A DNA stretch of 64,000 bases from Vibrio proteolyticus NBRC 13287 (GTDB lineage Bacteria > Pseudomonadota > Gammaproteobacteria > Enterobacterales > Vibrionaceae), in assembly GCF_000467125.1 (NCBI RefSeq), contig NZ_BATJ01000010.1, positions 146,431 through 210,430 on the forward strand, given 5' to 3'. Of the stretch, positions 1-8,632 are shown in pieces; position 1 is the first letter of the stretch; each line of letters starts with the position of its first letter. The notes beneath the pieces were generated by a model. It saw only the letters and a list, made by a program, of their open reading frames with translations. It ran no database searches and had not been told where the DNA came from. The position numbers were made by a program, and so were the translations under genes.

Positions 1-656
1 GCATTTTTGGCCTGCTGCACAACATCGCCTGGACCAGCGAAGGTCCGATCGATCTGCCTGAACTTGCTGAGCGCCAAATTGAAGCTCGCCTGGCTGGCCG
101 GGTTTTGAGTGTCGACTGCGTGGATAAATTCCCGAAAATGGTCGACTATGTGGTACCAAACGGCGTACGCATTGCAGACACCTCACGTGTCCGTCTTGGC
201 GCACACGTGGGTGAAGGCACCACAGTGATGCATGAAGGCTTTATTAACTTCAATGCCGGTACAACAGGCGTCAGCATGGTCGAAGGTCGTATTTCAGCTG
301 GTGTGGTAGTCGGTGACGGTTCCGACATCGGCGGTGGCGCATCGATCATGGGTACACTGTCTGGCGGTGGCAAAGTGGTGGTCTCCATTGGCGAAAACTC
401 ACTGCTGGGTGCCAACGCAGGACTGGGCTTCCCACTGGGTGATCGCTGTACCGTTGAATCCGGTCTGTATGTCACTGCCGGTTCAAAAGTACGCATGCTG
501 GACTCTGACGGCAACGAAGTCGAAGTGGTCAAAGCGCGTGATCTGGCTGGCGTCTCGGATCTGCTGTTCCGTCGTAACTCAGTCACCGGACAAATCGAGT
601 GCCTGGCGAACAAGACCGCGGTAGAGCTGAACAGCGAGTTGCACAGCAACAACTAA
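1..656 (+). CDS. dapD: 2,3,4,5-tetrahydropyridine-2,6-dicarboxylate N-succinyltransferase (DapD), 5'-truncated by window edge
   Basis: The reading frame is open from base 3, so the start lies outside the window. The visible part is the C-terminal two thirds. It shows the left-handed beta-helix hexapeptide repeats of acyltransferases (for example [20 protein letters not shown] and the run of G-rich turns up to about base 480) followed by a short C-terminal tail. DapD transfers succinyl from succinyl-CoA to tetrahydrodipicolinate in the lysine/meso-diaminopimelate pathway in the cytoplasm. The sequence is the longer Vibrio/Pseudomonas-type DapD rather than the E. coli type, judged from recall of the family. 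A strong terminator follows at once, so it ends its transcription unit. dapB of the same pathway lies at the other end of the window. Confidence 0.95.
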   Translation, partial: IFGLLHNIAWTSEGPIDLPELAERQIEARLAGRVLSVDCVDKFPKMVDYVVPNGVRIADTSRVRLGAHVGEGTTVMHEGFINFNAGTTGVSMVEGRISAGVVVGDGSDIGGGASIMGTLSGGGKVVVSIGENSLLGANAGLGFPLGDRCTVESGLYVTAGSKVRMLDSDGNEVEVVKARDLAGVSDLLFRRNSVTGQIECLANKTAVELNSELHSNN

Positions 657-679
657 CGCGCACATTGTGAACTGAAATG

Positions 680-706
680 AGCCGGGCCAAACGCCCGGCT
701 TTTTTA
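680..706 (+). terminator. rho-independent terminator of dapD
   Basis: AGCCGGGC (680-687), a 5-nt loop, GCCCGGCT (693-700), then a T run. It sits 23 bases after the dapD stop and could also serve the convergent DUF2867 gene. Confidence 0.9.
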
Positions 707-1225
707 TCGCTGGGTTGCAACTTCCATTTCCATTCGTCTAACCATCTGCCGGACACTCGCCATTGCAATCACTTTGTGCCAAGGAATGATAGCCTGCAGA
801 TACCAATATCCCAGCCGAGAGTGAGTGGTCACCATGGTGGAGAGTGTAAACTCCCGCGGCGTACGACGATAGACGGACAGCGATACTTGCATATGCCGCT
901 CCTCACTGGTGCAGACGATTTCATTCTCCGTCAAGATGTCAATCTGATGTAAGCCACTTCCCTGTCCGGCTCTGAGTTCCGCCAATGACACCGTCAGGCC
1001 AACAGGTTGAACCCGAAATCCCAACGGTTTTACCAGCGCGTTACGCAACAGCATCATACGTTCCACAAAACCGGGCAAGCGAGCAAACACTTCCGCATAC
1101 ACCTGATCAGGTTGCCATGCAGGCTCCGCATCGGGCAGAACAAAGCTTACGGCATCACAAAAGTCACACTGCGCCCGCCGGGTTATCAGGGCGCTGTGTT
1201 CTGGCAGCGTGTCGAACCTGGCCAT
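704..1225 (-). CDS. DUF2867 domain-containing protein
   Basis: A 173-residue soluble protein without signal peptide. It resembles the DUF2867 family: a central stretch with LPGFVERMMLLRN and a C-terminal part with the pattern HSRLGYWYLQAIIPWHKVI. No catalytic function is established for the family that I know of. The start at 1225 is supported by AAGGAG five bases upstream of the ATG. The upstream small membrane protein overlaps it by 40 bases, so the two are almost certainly cotranscribed and probably translationally coupled. Both are divergent from a TetR regulator with palindromic operators in the shared promoter, so expression is likely induced by a ligand of that regulator. Confidence 0.85.
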   Translation of the reverse strand: MARFDTLPEHSALITRRAQCDFCDAVSFVLPDAEPAWQPDQVYAEVFARLPGFVERMMLLRNALVKPLGFRVQPVGLTVSLAELRAGQGSGLHQIDILTENEIVCTSEERHMQVSLSVYRRTPREFTLSTMVTTHSRLGYWYLQAIIPWHKVIAMASVRQMVRRMEMEVATQR

Positions 1226-1404
1226 AATTGCTCCTTAAGCATGGCAAATAAAGGCTGACGTACTTCCTGCCCGCCCAAAATGGCTAAGAGCAAAAGTCCC
1301 CCAGGGATCAGGAGTACCAGCAACATTGGTCTGAGTACGTATGAAAAGCAAAAAATTGCTGGCAGGAAAATCAGCCACTGCCCGAACGTTTTAATAAAAT
1401 CCAT
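1186..1404 (-). CDS. small inner-membrane protein, unknown function
   Basis: 72 residues with two predicted hydrophobic helices (about residues 10-25 and 27-45, rich in L, V, F and G) and a polar C-terminal tail. The ATG at 1404 is preceded by GGAGG at ideal spacing, which makes it a credible gene despite its size. It is the first gene of the two-gene unit with the DUF2867 protein and overlaps it out of frame by 40 bases. Its promoter lies under the two TGAGC-type palindromes next to tetR. I do not recognise a named family. Confidence 0.7.
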   Translation of the reverse strand: MDFIKTFGQWLIFLPAIFCFSYVLRPMLLVLLIPGGLLLLAILGGQEVRQPLFAMLKEQLWPGSTRCQNTAP

Positions 1405-1416
1405 GATTCACCTCCA

Positions 1417-1440
1417 AAAAAATGAGCGCGCTCATTTTTT
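1417..1440. promoter_or_regulatory. palindromic operator for the adjacent TetR regulator
   Basis: A perfect 24-base palindrome with core AAATGAGCGCGCTCATTT. It lies 13 bases upstream of the small membrane protein start and about 78 bases upstream of tetR. With the second, related site at 1446-1457 it is placed to control both divergent genes. Assignment to this TetR is inference from position and symmetry. Confidence 0.75.
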
Positions 1441-1445
1441 ATAAT

Positions 1446-1457
1446 TGAGCACGCTCA
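1446..1457. promoter_or_regulatory. second TetR operator half of a tandem pair
   Basis: TGAGC-AC-GCTCA, the same dyad as the perfect palindrome at 1417-1440. The centres are 23 bases apart, about two helical turns, so two dimers could bind on the same DNA face. Confidence 0.65.
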
Positions 1458-1517
1458 GTTTGTCAATAACTCAGCCCAAGGGTATGATCAGCCAAGTTTT
1501 CGTATCAGAGATCCCAA

Positions 1518-2051
1518 ATGAGTAAACGCGCACAGACCCGAGAACGTATCTTGCAGGCTGCCTGGCAGCTGTTTGCCGAATCCGGCTATGAAGAAACCAC
1601 CACCCGACAGATCGCCCGGCACGCTGGAGTGGCCGATGGCACTGTGTTCAGCCATTTCCCTAATAAACTGACCCTGCTGCGCGAAGGCATGCTGTCTCAA
1701 CTGACCCAGTTAAGCCAGCTGGCGTTGACGCAACACTCGGGCAACGGCGAGTTCGATACCGGTATGCACCTAGCTCGCACATACTACCAGTATTACTTTG
1801 CCAACGTTGCGCTCAGTCGCGCTCTGCTGAAAGAGGTCATCTGGGATTTGGAGTATTATCAGAACTTTAACCAACAGCTGTTCGACCATGTCAGCCAGCC
1901 TCCGGCATTGAAAGCAAAGCTGCCGCTATTGATGGACTGCTACTTCATGACGCTGATCCGCCACCTGAGTAAACCCGACCCTGATGTGTCGCAAGCATTG
2001 CATGAGCTGGAAAGCAAATATCGCCAGATCCTGGCTTCATCTCCCCATTAA
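1518..2051 (+). CDS. TetR/AcrR family transcriptional regulator
   Basis: 177 residues. The N-terminal 50 residues are a classical TetR helix-turn-helix (RERILQAAWQLFAESGYEE..TTRQIARHAGVADGTVFSHF). The C-terminal domain is a short ligand-binding/dimer domain without recognisable subfamily. It is divergent from the DUF2867/membrane protein unit, and the intergenic region has two copies of a TGAGCRCGCTCA dyad, so it most likely represses both itself and that unit. The inducer is unknown. No clear Shine-Dalgarno precedes the chosen ATG, but the protein aligns from residue 1 with the usual family start. Confidence 0.9.
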   Translation: MSKRAQTRERILQAAWQLFAESGYEETTTRQIARHAGVADGTVFSHFPNKLTLLREGMLSQLTQLSQLALTQHSGNGEFDTGMHLARTYYQYYFANVALSRALLKEVIWDLEYYQNFNQQLFDHVSQPPALKAKLPLLMDCYFMTLIRHLSKPDPDVSQALHELESKYRQILASSPH

Positions 2052-2060
2052 CGTAACCCC

Positions 2061-2080
2061 AATGTTCCTATGCGAACATT
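2061..2080. promoter_or_regulatory. candidate GlpR operator, distal
   Basis: AATGTTC-N6-GAACATT, a perfect inverted repeat with the same arms and spacing as E. coli glp operators (ATGTTC-N6-GAACAT as I recall them). It lies directly after tetR and about 390 bases before glpF. Confidence 0.6.
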
Positions 2081-2349
2081 TTAACTCTCAGTTTGGTCTG
2101 ACCAGTAAATAAACAAACTGGTCATCGGTCACCCTATCGCACCGCCAGTGTGCCACTAAAATCACAGATTCATCATTAAGCACTTAGCCTTCGGTTAATA
2201 AAATGTAATATCAACAACCAGTTATGACAAAAAGCGTATATTAACCCGTTGTTGTTATTCCCTGCCTTAGCAGTTTCACGTCAATTTTGATTCGTTTTTG
2301 CGCAAATGATGATGCATTTAACAAAAATTCCACTTTTAGTTAATAATTT

Positions 2350-2366
2350 TATGCTCGAACGCTCAT
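2350..2366. promoter_or_regulatory. candidate GlpR operator, proximal to glpF
   Basis: TATGCTCGAACGCTCAT. The left half matches the GlpR half-site WATKYTCGWW perfectly; the right half is weak. The same 15-base core with WW in the centre (ATGCTCGWWCGCTCA) recurs upstream of glpD, which supports a shared regulator. Confidence 0.55.
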
Positions 2367-2468
2367 TTTGAATGTTTGTTTATTTTCGCAATCGTTTAAT
2401 TGTGCAGAATTACACCATGCCAGATAACAATGACACAGGCATAAGTGAAACTAACAAGGACTCTTACC

Positions 2469-3323
2469 ATGACGACACAAAAACAACCGACACTCTTAGG
2501 TGAGTGTCTGGCCGAATTTATCGGCACAGGATTGCTGATTTTCTTCGGCGTAGGCTGCGTAGCCGCTCTGGTACTGACCGGAGCCCAGTTCGGCCAATGG
2601 GAAATCAGTATTGTTTGGGGCTTTGGTGTCTCCATCGCCATTTACTGCACCGCTGGCGTATCCGGCGCCCACATTAATCCGGCGGTCACCATCGCTCTGG
2701 CGGCATTCCATGGCTTCGATAAAGCCAAAGTCATTCCGTACATCATTGCTCAAATGCTGGGCGCGTTCTGCTCTGCGGCGCTGGTGTACAGCCTCTACAG
2801 CAACCTGTTTACCGACTACGAGATTGCGCACAACTTTGTCCGCAGTAGCGAGCAGGCCCTGGCCACCGCTGGCATTTTCTCAACCTATGCGAACTCCGCT
2901 CTGAGCATCTCCGGTGCCTTTGCCGTTGAGTTTGTGATCACGGCCGTGCTGATGTTTGCCATCCTGGCGTTGGGCGATGAAAACAATGGCGCCGCACGCG
3001 GAGCGATGAACCCTCTGCTGATCGGTATTCTGATCGCGGTGATTGGTGGTTCACTGGGTCCATTGACCGGTTTTGCGATGAACCCGGCCCGTGATTTTGG
3101 CCCGAAACTGTTTGCTTACCTGGCAGGTTGGGATTACGCCCTGTCCGGCGCGCGTGATATCCCTTACTTTATTGTTCCACTTTTGGCGCCGATATTTGGT
3201 GCTTGTTTCGGTGCCTGGTTGTACCCGAAAGCGATTGGCGCTTACCTGCCACAACAGGGGCATGGCTGTACCATTCCAAATCAATGTGAAGACATAGAAA
3301 CCAATGAAGAGGCTCGCGTCTAA
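2469..3323 (+). CDS. glpF: glycerol uptake facilitator (aquaglyceroporin) GlpF
   Basis: 284 residues, six membrane helices and two half-helices. Both NPA boxes are intact: NPA at residues 70-72 (HINPAVTIA) and NPAR at 205-208 followed by D209, the Asp typical of glycerol-conducting rather than water-only channels. It passes glycerol through the inner membrane by facilitated diffusion. The start at 2469 (MTTQKQ) is chosen over an ATG 24 bases upstream because AAGGACT is well placed before it. glpK follows 48 bases later in the same direction, so the pair forms the glpFK operon, with GlpR-type sites upstream. Confidence 0.95.
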   Translation: MTTQKQPTLLGECLAEFIGTGLLIFFGVGCVAALVLTGAQFGQWEISIVWGFGVSIAIYCTAGVSGAHINPAVTIALAAFHGFDKAKVIPYIIAQMLGAFCSAALVYSLYSNLFTDYEIAHNFVRSSEQALATAGIFSTYANSALSISGAFAVEFVITAVLMFAILALGDENNGAARGAMNPLLIGILIAVIGGSLGPLTGFAMNPARDFGPKLFAYLAGWDYALSGARDIPYFIVPLLAPIFGACFGAWLYPKAIGAYLPQQGHGCTIPNQCEDIETNEEARV

Positions 3324-3371
3324 CGCAGATCGCCTAAAATTACAGATAGAAAAGAATACAAGGATTCCAAC

Positions 3372-4889
3372 ATGAACGAGCAAAAGTACATCGTCGCCTT
3401 AGACCAGGGCACCACCAGTTCACGTGCCGTTATTCTGGACCACGACGCCAATATCGTCAGCGTCGCTCAGCGCGAGTTCGATCAAATCTATCCTGAAGCG
3501 GGCTGGGTTGAACATAACCCACTGGAGATCTGGGCCTCTCAGAGCTCCACCATGGTGGAAGCACTGGCAAAATCGGGTATCCGCAGCGACGAGATTGCCG
3601 CCATCGGTATCACCAACCAGCGCGAAACCACCATCGTGTGGAACAAAGAAACCGGGAAACCAGTGTACAACGCGATTGTCTGGCAGTGCCGCCGCACCGC
3701 CGACATCTGTGAAGAACTGAAAAAACGTGGTCTGGAAGAGTATATCCGTGACAATACCGGTCTGGTTCTTGACCCGTATTTCTCAGGCACCAAAGTTAAG
3801 TGGATCCTCGACAATGTCGAAGGTGCGCGTGAAGATGCCGAAGCGGGTAAACTGCTGTTCGGTACGGTCGATACCTGGCTGGTGTGGAAAATGACTCAGG
3901 GCCGTGTGCATGTGACCGACTACACCAATGCCTCGCGCACCATGCTGTTCAACATCAATGACCTGCAATGGGATCAGAAGTTGCTGGATGAGATGGGTAT
4001 CCCTGCTTCTATGATGCCGGAAGTCAAACGTTCTTCGGAAGTGTACGGCCAGACCAACATCGGTGGTAAGGGCGGGACTCGTATCCCAATCGCCGGTATT
4101 GCCGGAGACCAGCAAGCCGCGCTGTATGGTCAGATGTGTGTCCAGGCCGGTCAGGCAAAAAACACCTACGGCACCGGCTGCTTCCTGCTGATGAACACAG
4201 GTCAGGAAAAAGTAACCTCAAGAAACGGCTTGCTGACAACTCTGGCGTGCGGCCCGCAAGGTGAGCCAGCCTACGCACTGGAAGGCGCAGTCTTTATGGG
4301 CGGTGCATCTATTCAGTGGCTGCGTGATGAACTGAAACTGATCTCAGACGCGCACGACTCTGAATACTTCGCGACCAAAGTGGACACCTCAAACGGCGTC
4401 TATGTGGTTCCAGCCTTTACTGGTCTGGGCGCGCCATATTGGGATGCCTACGCTCGCGGCACCATCGTTGGTCTGACCCGCGGCGTGAATTCAAACCACA
4501 TCATCCGTGCCACACTCGAAGGGATTGCATACCAAACCCGTGATGTGCTGGATGCGATGCAGGCCGATTCCGGTATCCGCCTTTCTGCGCTGCGTGTGGA
4601 CGGTGGCGCGGTGGCGAATAACTTCCTGATGCAGTTCCAGTCAGATGTACTGGATACACCAGTGCACCGCCCGCAAGTGACGGAAGTAACGGCGCTGGGG
4701 GCGGCGTATCTGGCGGGCCTGGCCGTTGGGTTCTGGAACAGTATTGAAGAAGTGAAAGACAAAGCCGTGCTGGATCGCACCTTCTTGCCTCACCACGACG
4801 AAGAGAAACGCGACCGTCGTTACAAAGGCTGGAAGCGCGCAGTCAAATGTGCCCAAACCTGGGCAGAGCTGCGTGCCAGCGAAGACTAA
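3372..4889 (+). CDS. glpK: glycerol kinase
   Basis: 505 residues, the normal length. The FGGY-type carbohydrate kinase signature [10 protein letters not shown] lies at residues 11-20 (phosphate-binding loop), and the second FGGY domain has the usual [17 protein letters not shown] region (here [13 protein letters not shown]) and DGGAVANN. The enzyme phosphorylates glycerol to sn-glycerol-3-phosphate and traps it after entry through GlpF. Second gene of glpFK, ended by a strong terminator. In E. coli it is controlled by FBP and EIIA-Glc; whether those contacts are kept cannot be judged here. Confidence 0.97.
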   Translation: MNEQKYIVALDQGTTSSRAVILDHDANIVSVAQREFDQIYPEAGWVEHNPLEIWASQSSTMVEALAKSGIRSDEIAAIGITNQRETTIVWNKETGKPVYNAIVWQCRRTADICEELKKRGLEEYIRDNTGLVLDPYFSGTKVKWILDNVEGAREDAEAGKLLFGTVDTWLVWKMTQGRVHVTDYTNASRTMLFNINDLQWDQKLLDEMGIPASMMPEVKRSSEVYGQTNIGGKGGTRIPIAGIAGDQQAALYGQMCVQAGQAKNTYGTGCFLLMNTGQEKVTSRNGLLTTLACGPQGEPAYALEGAVFMGGASIQWLRDELKLISDAHDSEYFATKVDTSNGVYVVPAFTGLGAPYWDAYARGTIVGLTRGVNSNHIIRATLEGIAYQTRDVLDAMQADSGIRLSALRVDGGAVANNFLMQFQSDVLDTPVHRPQVTEVTALGAAYLAGLAVGFWNSIEEVKDKAVLDRTFLPHHDEEKRDRRYKGWKRAVKCAQTWAELRASED

Positions 4890-4913
4890 CCCCGGTAATA
4901 GCGATTAATGAGC

Positions 4914-4945
4914 AAAAGAGCGTTCTATGAACGCTCTTTTTGCGT
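4914..4945 (+). terminator. rho-independent terminator of glpFK
   Basis: AAAAGAGCGTTC (4914-4925), loop TAT, GAACGCTCTTTT (4929-4940), with a T-rich tail. Confidence 0.9.
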
Positions 4946-5062
4946 TTCGGCCCCGATTCCTGAGGATTGTTGCTTCTCGACTCCGAAAATTTGGCGCACA
5001 ATAGCGTGAGTGAGCATTTTCGAAGATTTCCGGCGCGTTCCGGACACATCAGGGAGTCATGT

Positions 5063-5833
5063 GTGAAACAAATTCCACGCCACCAGCAGATTATTGAGCT
5101 GGTCAAAAAACAGGGTTATGTCAGTACCGATGAACTGGTTGAGCGTTTCAACGTCAGCCCGCAGACCATCCGCCGCGACCTCAATGAACTGGCCGACGAA
5201 AACAAAATCCGTCGCTACCACGGTGGTGCTACCATTCCTCTCAGTTCTGAAAACACCTCTTACTCAACACGCAAATCGCACAACTTCACCGAAAAAGATC
5301 TGATCGCAGAAGAGCTGGTCAAACACATTCCCAACGGGGCCACGCTGTTTATCGACATCGGCACGACTCCGGAAGCCGTCGCCCGGGAATTATGCAAGAA
5401 CCACACTCAACTGCGCGTGGTGACCAACAACCTTAACGTCGCCAGCATCTTATTGCCCAACCCGGAGATCACCGTGATTCTGGCCGGCGGTGAAGTACGC
5501 AACCGCGACGGCGGCATTGTCGGCGAAGCCACACTGGATTTTATCAAACAGTTCCGTCTCGACTTCGGCATTCTGGGCATCAGCGGTATTGACTTGGACG
5601 GCTCGCTGCTCGATTTCGACTACCATGAAGTACGCGTCAAACAGGCCATCATCGAAAACAGCCGCAGCGTGTTTCTTGCCGTCGACCACTCCAAATTCGG
5701 CCGCAATGCGATGGTCAAACTGGGAAATATTGCTCAGATTCATACGCTGTTTACCGACCAGGCGCCACCGGCAGAGATTCAGGCGATTTTGCATGAGCAT
5801 CAGATCCCAATGGAAGTGGCTGCCGAACGCTGA
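5063..5833 (+). CDS. glpR: glycerol-3-phosphate regulon repressor GlpR (DeoR family)
   Basis: 256 residues from a GTG start (VKQIPRHQQ), preceded by AGGGAG at 5051-5056; an upstream in-frame ATG at 4967 would add 32 residues with no family resemblance. The N-terminal DeoR-type helix-turn-helix covers residues 5-55, with recognition helix VSPQTIRRDLNELAD at 31-45. The C-terminal sugar-phosphate sensor domain has the typical FIDIGTTPEAVAREL region and the GGEVRNRDGGIVG loop. It represses glp genes and releases DNA on binding glycerol-3-phosphate. It sits between glpFK and glpD, each with candidate operators. It has its own promoter region and terminator. Confidence 0.95.
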   Translation: MKQIPRHQQIIELVKKQGYVSTDELVERFNVSPQTIRRDLNELADENKIRRYHGGATIPLSSENTSYSTRKSHNFTEKDLIAEELVKHIPNGATLFIDIGTTPEAVARELCKNHTQLRVVTNNLNVASILLPNPEITVILAGGEVRNRDGGIVGEATLDFIKQFRLDFGILGISGIDLDGSLLDFDYHEVRVKQAIIENSRSVFLAVDHSKFGRNAMVKLGNIAQIHTLFTDQAPPAEIQAILHEHQIPMEVAAER

Positions 5834-5861
5834 ACGCCCCCGCCTAGTCACCCGAACTGAT

Positions 5862-5891
5862 AACCTCTTCGACTAACGAAGAGGTTTTTTT
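5862..5891 (+). terminator. rho-independent terminator of glpR
   Basis: AACCTCTTCG (5862-5871), loop ACTAA, CGAAGAGGTT (5877-5886), T run to 5891. Confidence 0.9.
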
Positions 5892-5908
5892 ATGTCCAAA
5901 TCACACAA

Positions 5909-5928
5909 AACGCTCAAAAACGAAAATA
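5909..5928. promoter_or_regulatory. possible upstream GlpR operator of glpD
   Basis: AACGCTCAAAAACGAAAATA. The right half AACGAAAATA fits the half-site WWCGAWMATW; the left half is degenerate. Low specificity on its own; its position 50 bases before a better site adds weight. Confidence 0.35.
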
Positions 5929-5976
5929 AAAGATGATCACAAACGAAAGTCACGCTATAGTTCCTTTATCTTCTTA

Positions 5977-5996
5977 AATGCTCGTTCGCTCAAATT
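5977..5996. promoter_or_regulatory. candidate GlpR operator at glpD start
   Basis: AATGCTCGTTCGCTCAAATT. The left half fits WATKYTCGWW exactly. It shares ATGCTCGWWCGCTCA with the site before glpF. It ends 17 bases before the glpD start codon, so bound repressor would block the promoter or early transcription. Confidence 0.55.
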
Positions 5997-6013
5997 TAAC
6001 AAGGTCAGTAACT

Positions 6014-7558
6014 ATGGATATGAAGAAGCAAGACAAAGACACTCGCCTCCTCGATATGCTCATTATCGGTGGCGGAATTAACGGTGCCGGTATCGCCGCC
6101 GATGCAGCAGGTCGTGGTTTAACGGTTGGCCTGTTTGAAGCGAACGATTTTGCTTCTGCTACCTCGTCGGCCAGTTCAAAACTGATCCACGGAGGCCTGC
6201 GCTACCTGGAGCACTACGAGTTCCGTCTGGTTTCGGAAGCGCTCGCTGAACGCGAAGTGATCCTGAAAAAAGCCCCCCATGTGGCTCAGCCGATGCGCTT
6301 CCGCCTCCCCCATCGCCCTTACCTGCGCCCGGCCTGGATGATCCGTTGTGGTTTGTTCCTGTATGATCACTTGGGCAAGCGCACGACACTGCCGGCGAGC
6401 CACACCGTGGATTTAGCCAAGTCCGGCCTGTTGAAAGAAGAGATGAAAGTCGGTTTCGAATACTCAGATTGCTGGGTAGACGACGCGCGCCTGGTACTGC
6501 TTAATATTCTGGCCGCACAAGAAAACGGCGCCGAAGTGGCCAACTACTGTAAAGTCGACAGCGCCGTCCGTGAACAAGGTATCTGGCGTGTCACCATCAC
6601 CAATCAGATCACCGGTGAGCAGTTCGAACGTCGTGCCAAAGCCCTAGTCAATGCAGCGGGTCCTTGGGTCAAACAGTTCTTTGATGACGGTCTGCACTCA
6701 CCGTCACCTCGCAACATCCGCTTGATCAAAGGCTCACACATTGTTGTGCCACGCGTACACGATGAAGAGCAGGCTTACATTCTGCAAAACAAAGACAACC
6801 GGATTGTGTTCGTTATCCCGTATATGGATGAGTTCTCGATCATCGGCACCACCGACGTAGAATACCAGGGCGATCCGCGTGAAGTGGCGATTGTGGACGA
6901 TGAAGTTGACTACCTGATCGACATCGTTAACCAGCACTTCATCAAACAACTCAGCCGTGACGATGTGGTCTGGACATACAGTGGCGTCCGTCCTCTGTGC
7001 GATGATGAGTCGGATTCTCCTCAAGCCATTACACGTGACTACACGCTGGAACTTGAACAGGAGATGGACCAGGCGCCATTGTTGTCTATCTTTGGCGGCA
7101 AACTGACCACCTATCGTAAGCTTGGTGAAGCCGCGATGAAAAAACTGGAACCTTACTTTGCGAACATGGGCAAATCCTGGACCGCGAACGAAAGTCTGCC
7201 TGGCGGTAACTTCAGTTGCAGTCGCGCGCAACTTGCTCAGTCACTGCGTGATCAATACCCTTGGCTAACCGAAAAATTGGCGATGCGTTATGTGCGTCAG
7301 TTCGGTACTTACACGCGTAAGATGCTGGCCAACGTTGATACCCTGGAAGACATGGGAGAATGCTTTGCCGAAGGCGTTTACCAGCGTGAGATCGACTATC
7401 TGATCGACCATGAGCATGTTAAGACAGCCGATGACTTGCTGTGGCGTCGTACCAAGCTGGGCCTGTATCTGGATCAAACGGCTCAGCAAGCGGTCAGCGA
7501 CTACATCAAAGCGCAGCATCCGGAAGATAAAGTACTCAGCCTGTGTAAGGTCAGCTAA
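6014..7558 (+). CDS. glpD: aerobic glycerol-3-phosphate dehydrogenase GlpD
   Basis: 514 residues. The FAD-binding Rossmann motif is GGGINGAG at residues 19-26, followed by the FAD-dependent glycerol-3-P dehydrogenase signature HGGLRYLE at 59-66. The membrane-associated flavoenzyme oxidises glycerol-3-phosphate to dihydroxyacetone phosphate and passes electrons to quinone. The start at 6014 (MDMKKQ) has AAGGTC upstream; an in-frame ATG at 5978 lies inside the operator-like sequence and is not a credible start. The gene stands alone between the glpR terminator and its own terminator, next to GlpR-type sites. Confidence 0.96.
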   Translation: MDMKKQDKDTRLLDMLIIGGGINGAGIAADAAGRGLTVGLFEANDFASATSSASSKLIHGGLRYLEHYEFRLVSEALAEREVILKKAPHVAQPMRFRLPHRPYLRPAWMIRCGLFLYDHLGKRTTLPASHTVDLAKSGLLKEEMKVGFEYSDCWVDDARLVLLNILAAQENGAEVANYCKVDSAVREQGIWRVTITNQITGEQFERRAKALVNAAGPWVKQFFDDGLHSPSPRNIRLIKGSHIVVPRVHDEEQAYILQNKDNRIVFVIPYMDEFSIIGTTDVEYQGDPREVAIVDDEVDYLIDIVNQHFIKQLSRDDVVWTYSGVRPLCDDESDSPQAITRDYTLELEQEMDQAPLLSIFGGKLTTYRKLGEAAMKKLEPYFANMGKSWTANESLPGGNFSCSRAQLAQSLRDQYPWLTEKLAMRYVRQFGTYTRKMLANVDTLEDMGECFAEGVYQREIDYLIDHEHVKTADDLLWRRTKLGLYLDQTAQQAVSDYIKAQHPEDKVLSLCKVS

Positions 7559-7582
7559 GTAAACTTATTGAAATCCTGTGTG

Positions 7583-7608
7583 AAAAGCCTGCAAATGCAG
7601 GCTTTTTT
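7583..7608 (+). terminator. rho-independent terminator of glpD
   Basis: AAAAGCCTGC, loop AAAT, GCAGGCTTTT and further T, 25 bases after the glpD stop. Confidence 0.85.
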
Positions 7609-7696
7609 ATTGGACAGTAATACGCCACACCTCCCATAATGCGACAGTACTCGACCACATTCATGACCGGCGAGCTGAACCAAAAAAGGAAGCGCT

Positions 7697-8632
7697 ATGG
7701 GATTTATGATTGAGCAGTGGGATTTCACCCCACAGCCTGCACAACGGCTGGAAGCGGACAGCAACGTCATCCAAGCCAATCATTGGTATCACTGTGAACG
7801 TCAGCATCCGGACATCCGTGACTGGTTGCTGAACAATCAGATCCCCAAAAGTACGGTAAAACACCTGCTCGCTGATGAATCTCGTCCCTCTTTCCATCAG
7901 TACGATGAGCAAAATTTCATGCTGATCCTGCGGGGCATGAACATGAATCAGGATGCCGCCCCGGAAGACATGCTCAGTGTTCGTATTCTGTTTTACAACG
8001 GAGCGTTGATCTCCACCCGCAAAGTCCCCTCGCGTGCCATTATGGAGATCCGTCAGGCTCTGGCTGAAGAGCGCGGCCCCAAACAACTGGCAGATCTGCT
8101 TATCCAGATCATCGATGGCCTCAATGGCAAAATTGATCAACATTTAGAAACGGTCGAAAACCGAGTGGATGAGTTGGATATCGATGACGAAGACAGCCAT
8201 GATATTATCCCAACCCAGAAAGCCTTGCTGGCCGTTAAACGCTTTATACGTCCACAGCAATACGCCATTCGGGATCTGGCCGAATCCGACGTAAGCTTGC
8301 TGGCCAGCCGGCCGCACCAGATCCGTTACGCGCTCAACAACATCACCCGCATCAACGAAACCATCGACTTCTACCTCGGTGAACTGGAGCTGTTTAAAGA
8401 AGAACTGCATCAACGCCATGAAGAGAAAGTCAGCCAGAACAGCTACCTGTTTACGGTTGTGGCTACGATTTTCCTACCCACCAGCTTCTTAACCGGGTTA
8501 CTTGGGATCAACATCGGCGGGATGCCCGGCGTGGAATCGCCGATGGCCTTTACCTGGTTCTGTATCGCCCTGATCGCAATCTTTGGTGCAGAATGGTTGC
8601 TGCTGCGCCGACTGCGCTTTGTCGGCAAATAA
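7697..8632 (+). CDS. zntB: CorA/ZntB-family zinc transporter
   Basis: 311 residues. A long cytoplasmic N-terminal domain is followed by the family's coiled helix (about residues 130-250) and two C-terminal membrane helices. The loop between them has GIN (LLGINIGGMPG), the ZntB-type variant of the CorA GMN selectivity motif. ZntB moves Zn2+ across the inner membrane; transport driven by a proton gradient has been reported for the family. The start at 7697 has AAAAGGAAG upstream. The gene is alone, convergent with nnrS. A CorA-like Mg2+ role is less likely because of GIN and overall resemblance to ZntB. Confidence 0.88.
   Translation: MGFMIEQWDFTPQPAQRLEADSNVIQANHWYHCERQHPDIRDWLLNNQIPKSTVKHLLADESRPSFHQYDEQNFMLILRGMNMNQDAAPEDMLSVRILFYNGALISTRKVPSRAIMEIRQALAEERGPKQLADLLIQIIDGLNGKIDQHLETVENRVDELDIDDEDSHDIIPTQKALLAVKRFIRPQQYAIRDLAESDVSLLASRPHQIRYALNNITRINETIDFYLGELELFKEELHQRHEEKVSQNSYLFTVVATIFLPTSFLTGLLGINIGGMPGVESPMAFTWFCIALIAIFGAEWLLLRRLRFVGK

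Larger units (their letters stand above)
2052..2468. other. 417-base glpF upstream regulatory region, no gene
   Basis: No credible gene. It holds a GlpR-type palindrome at 2061-2080, a perfect inverted repeat TGACCAGT-N10-ACTGGTCA at 2099-2124 of unknown role, a second GlpR-like site at 2350-2366, and a weak CRP-like sequence at 2401-2416 (7 of 10 core bases). The length of the leader is large for a simple promoter. Confidence 0.7.

Noticed and set aside
146..652. A 168-codon minus-strand frame opposite dapD
   Set aside because: Shadow of dapD third-position bias; no ribosome site or known fold.
4967..5062. N-terminal extension of GlpR from the ATG at 4967
   Set aside because: The extra 32 residues have no GlpR resemblance and the GTG at 5063 has the better ribosome site.
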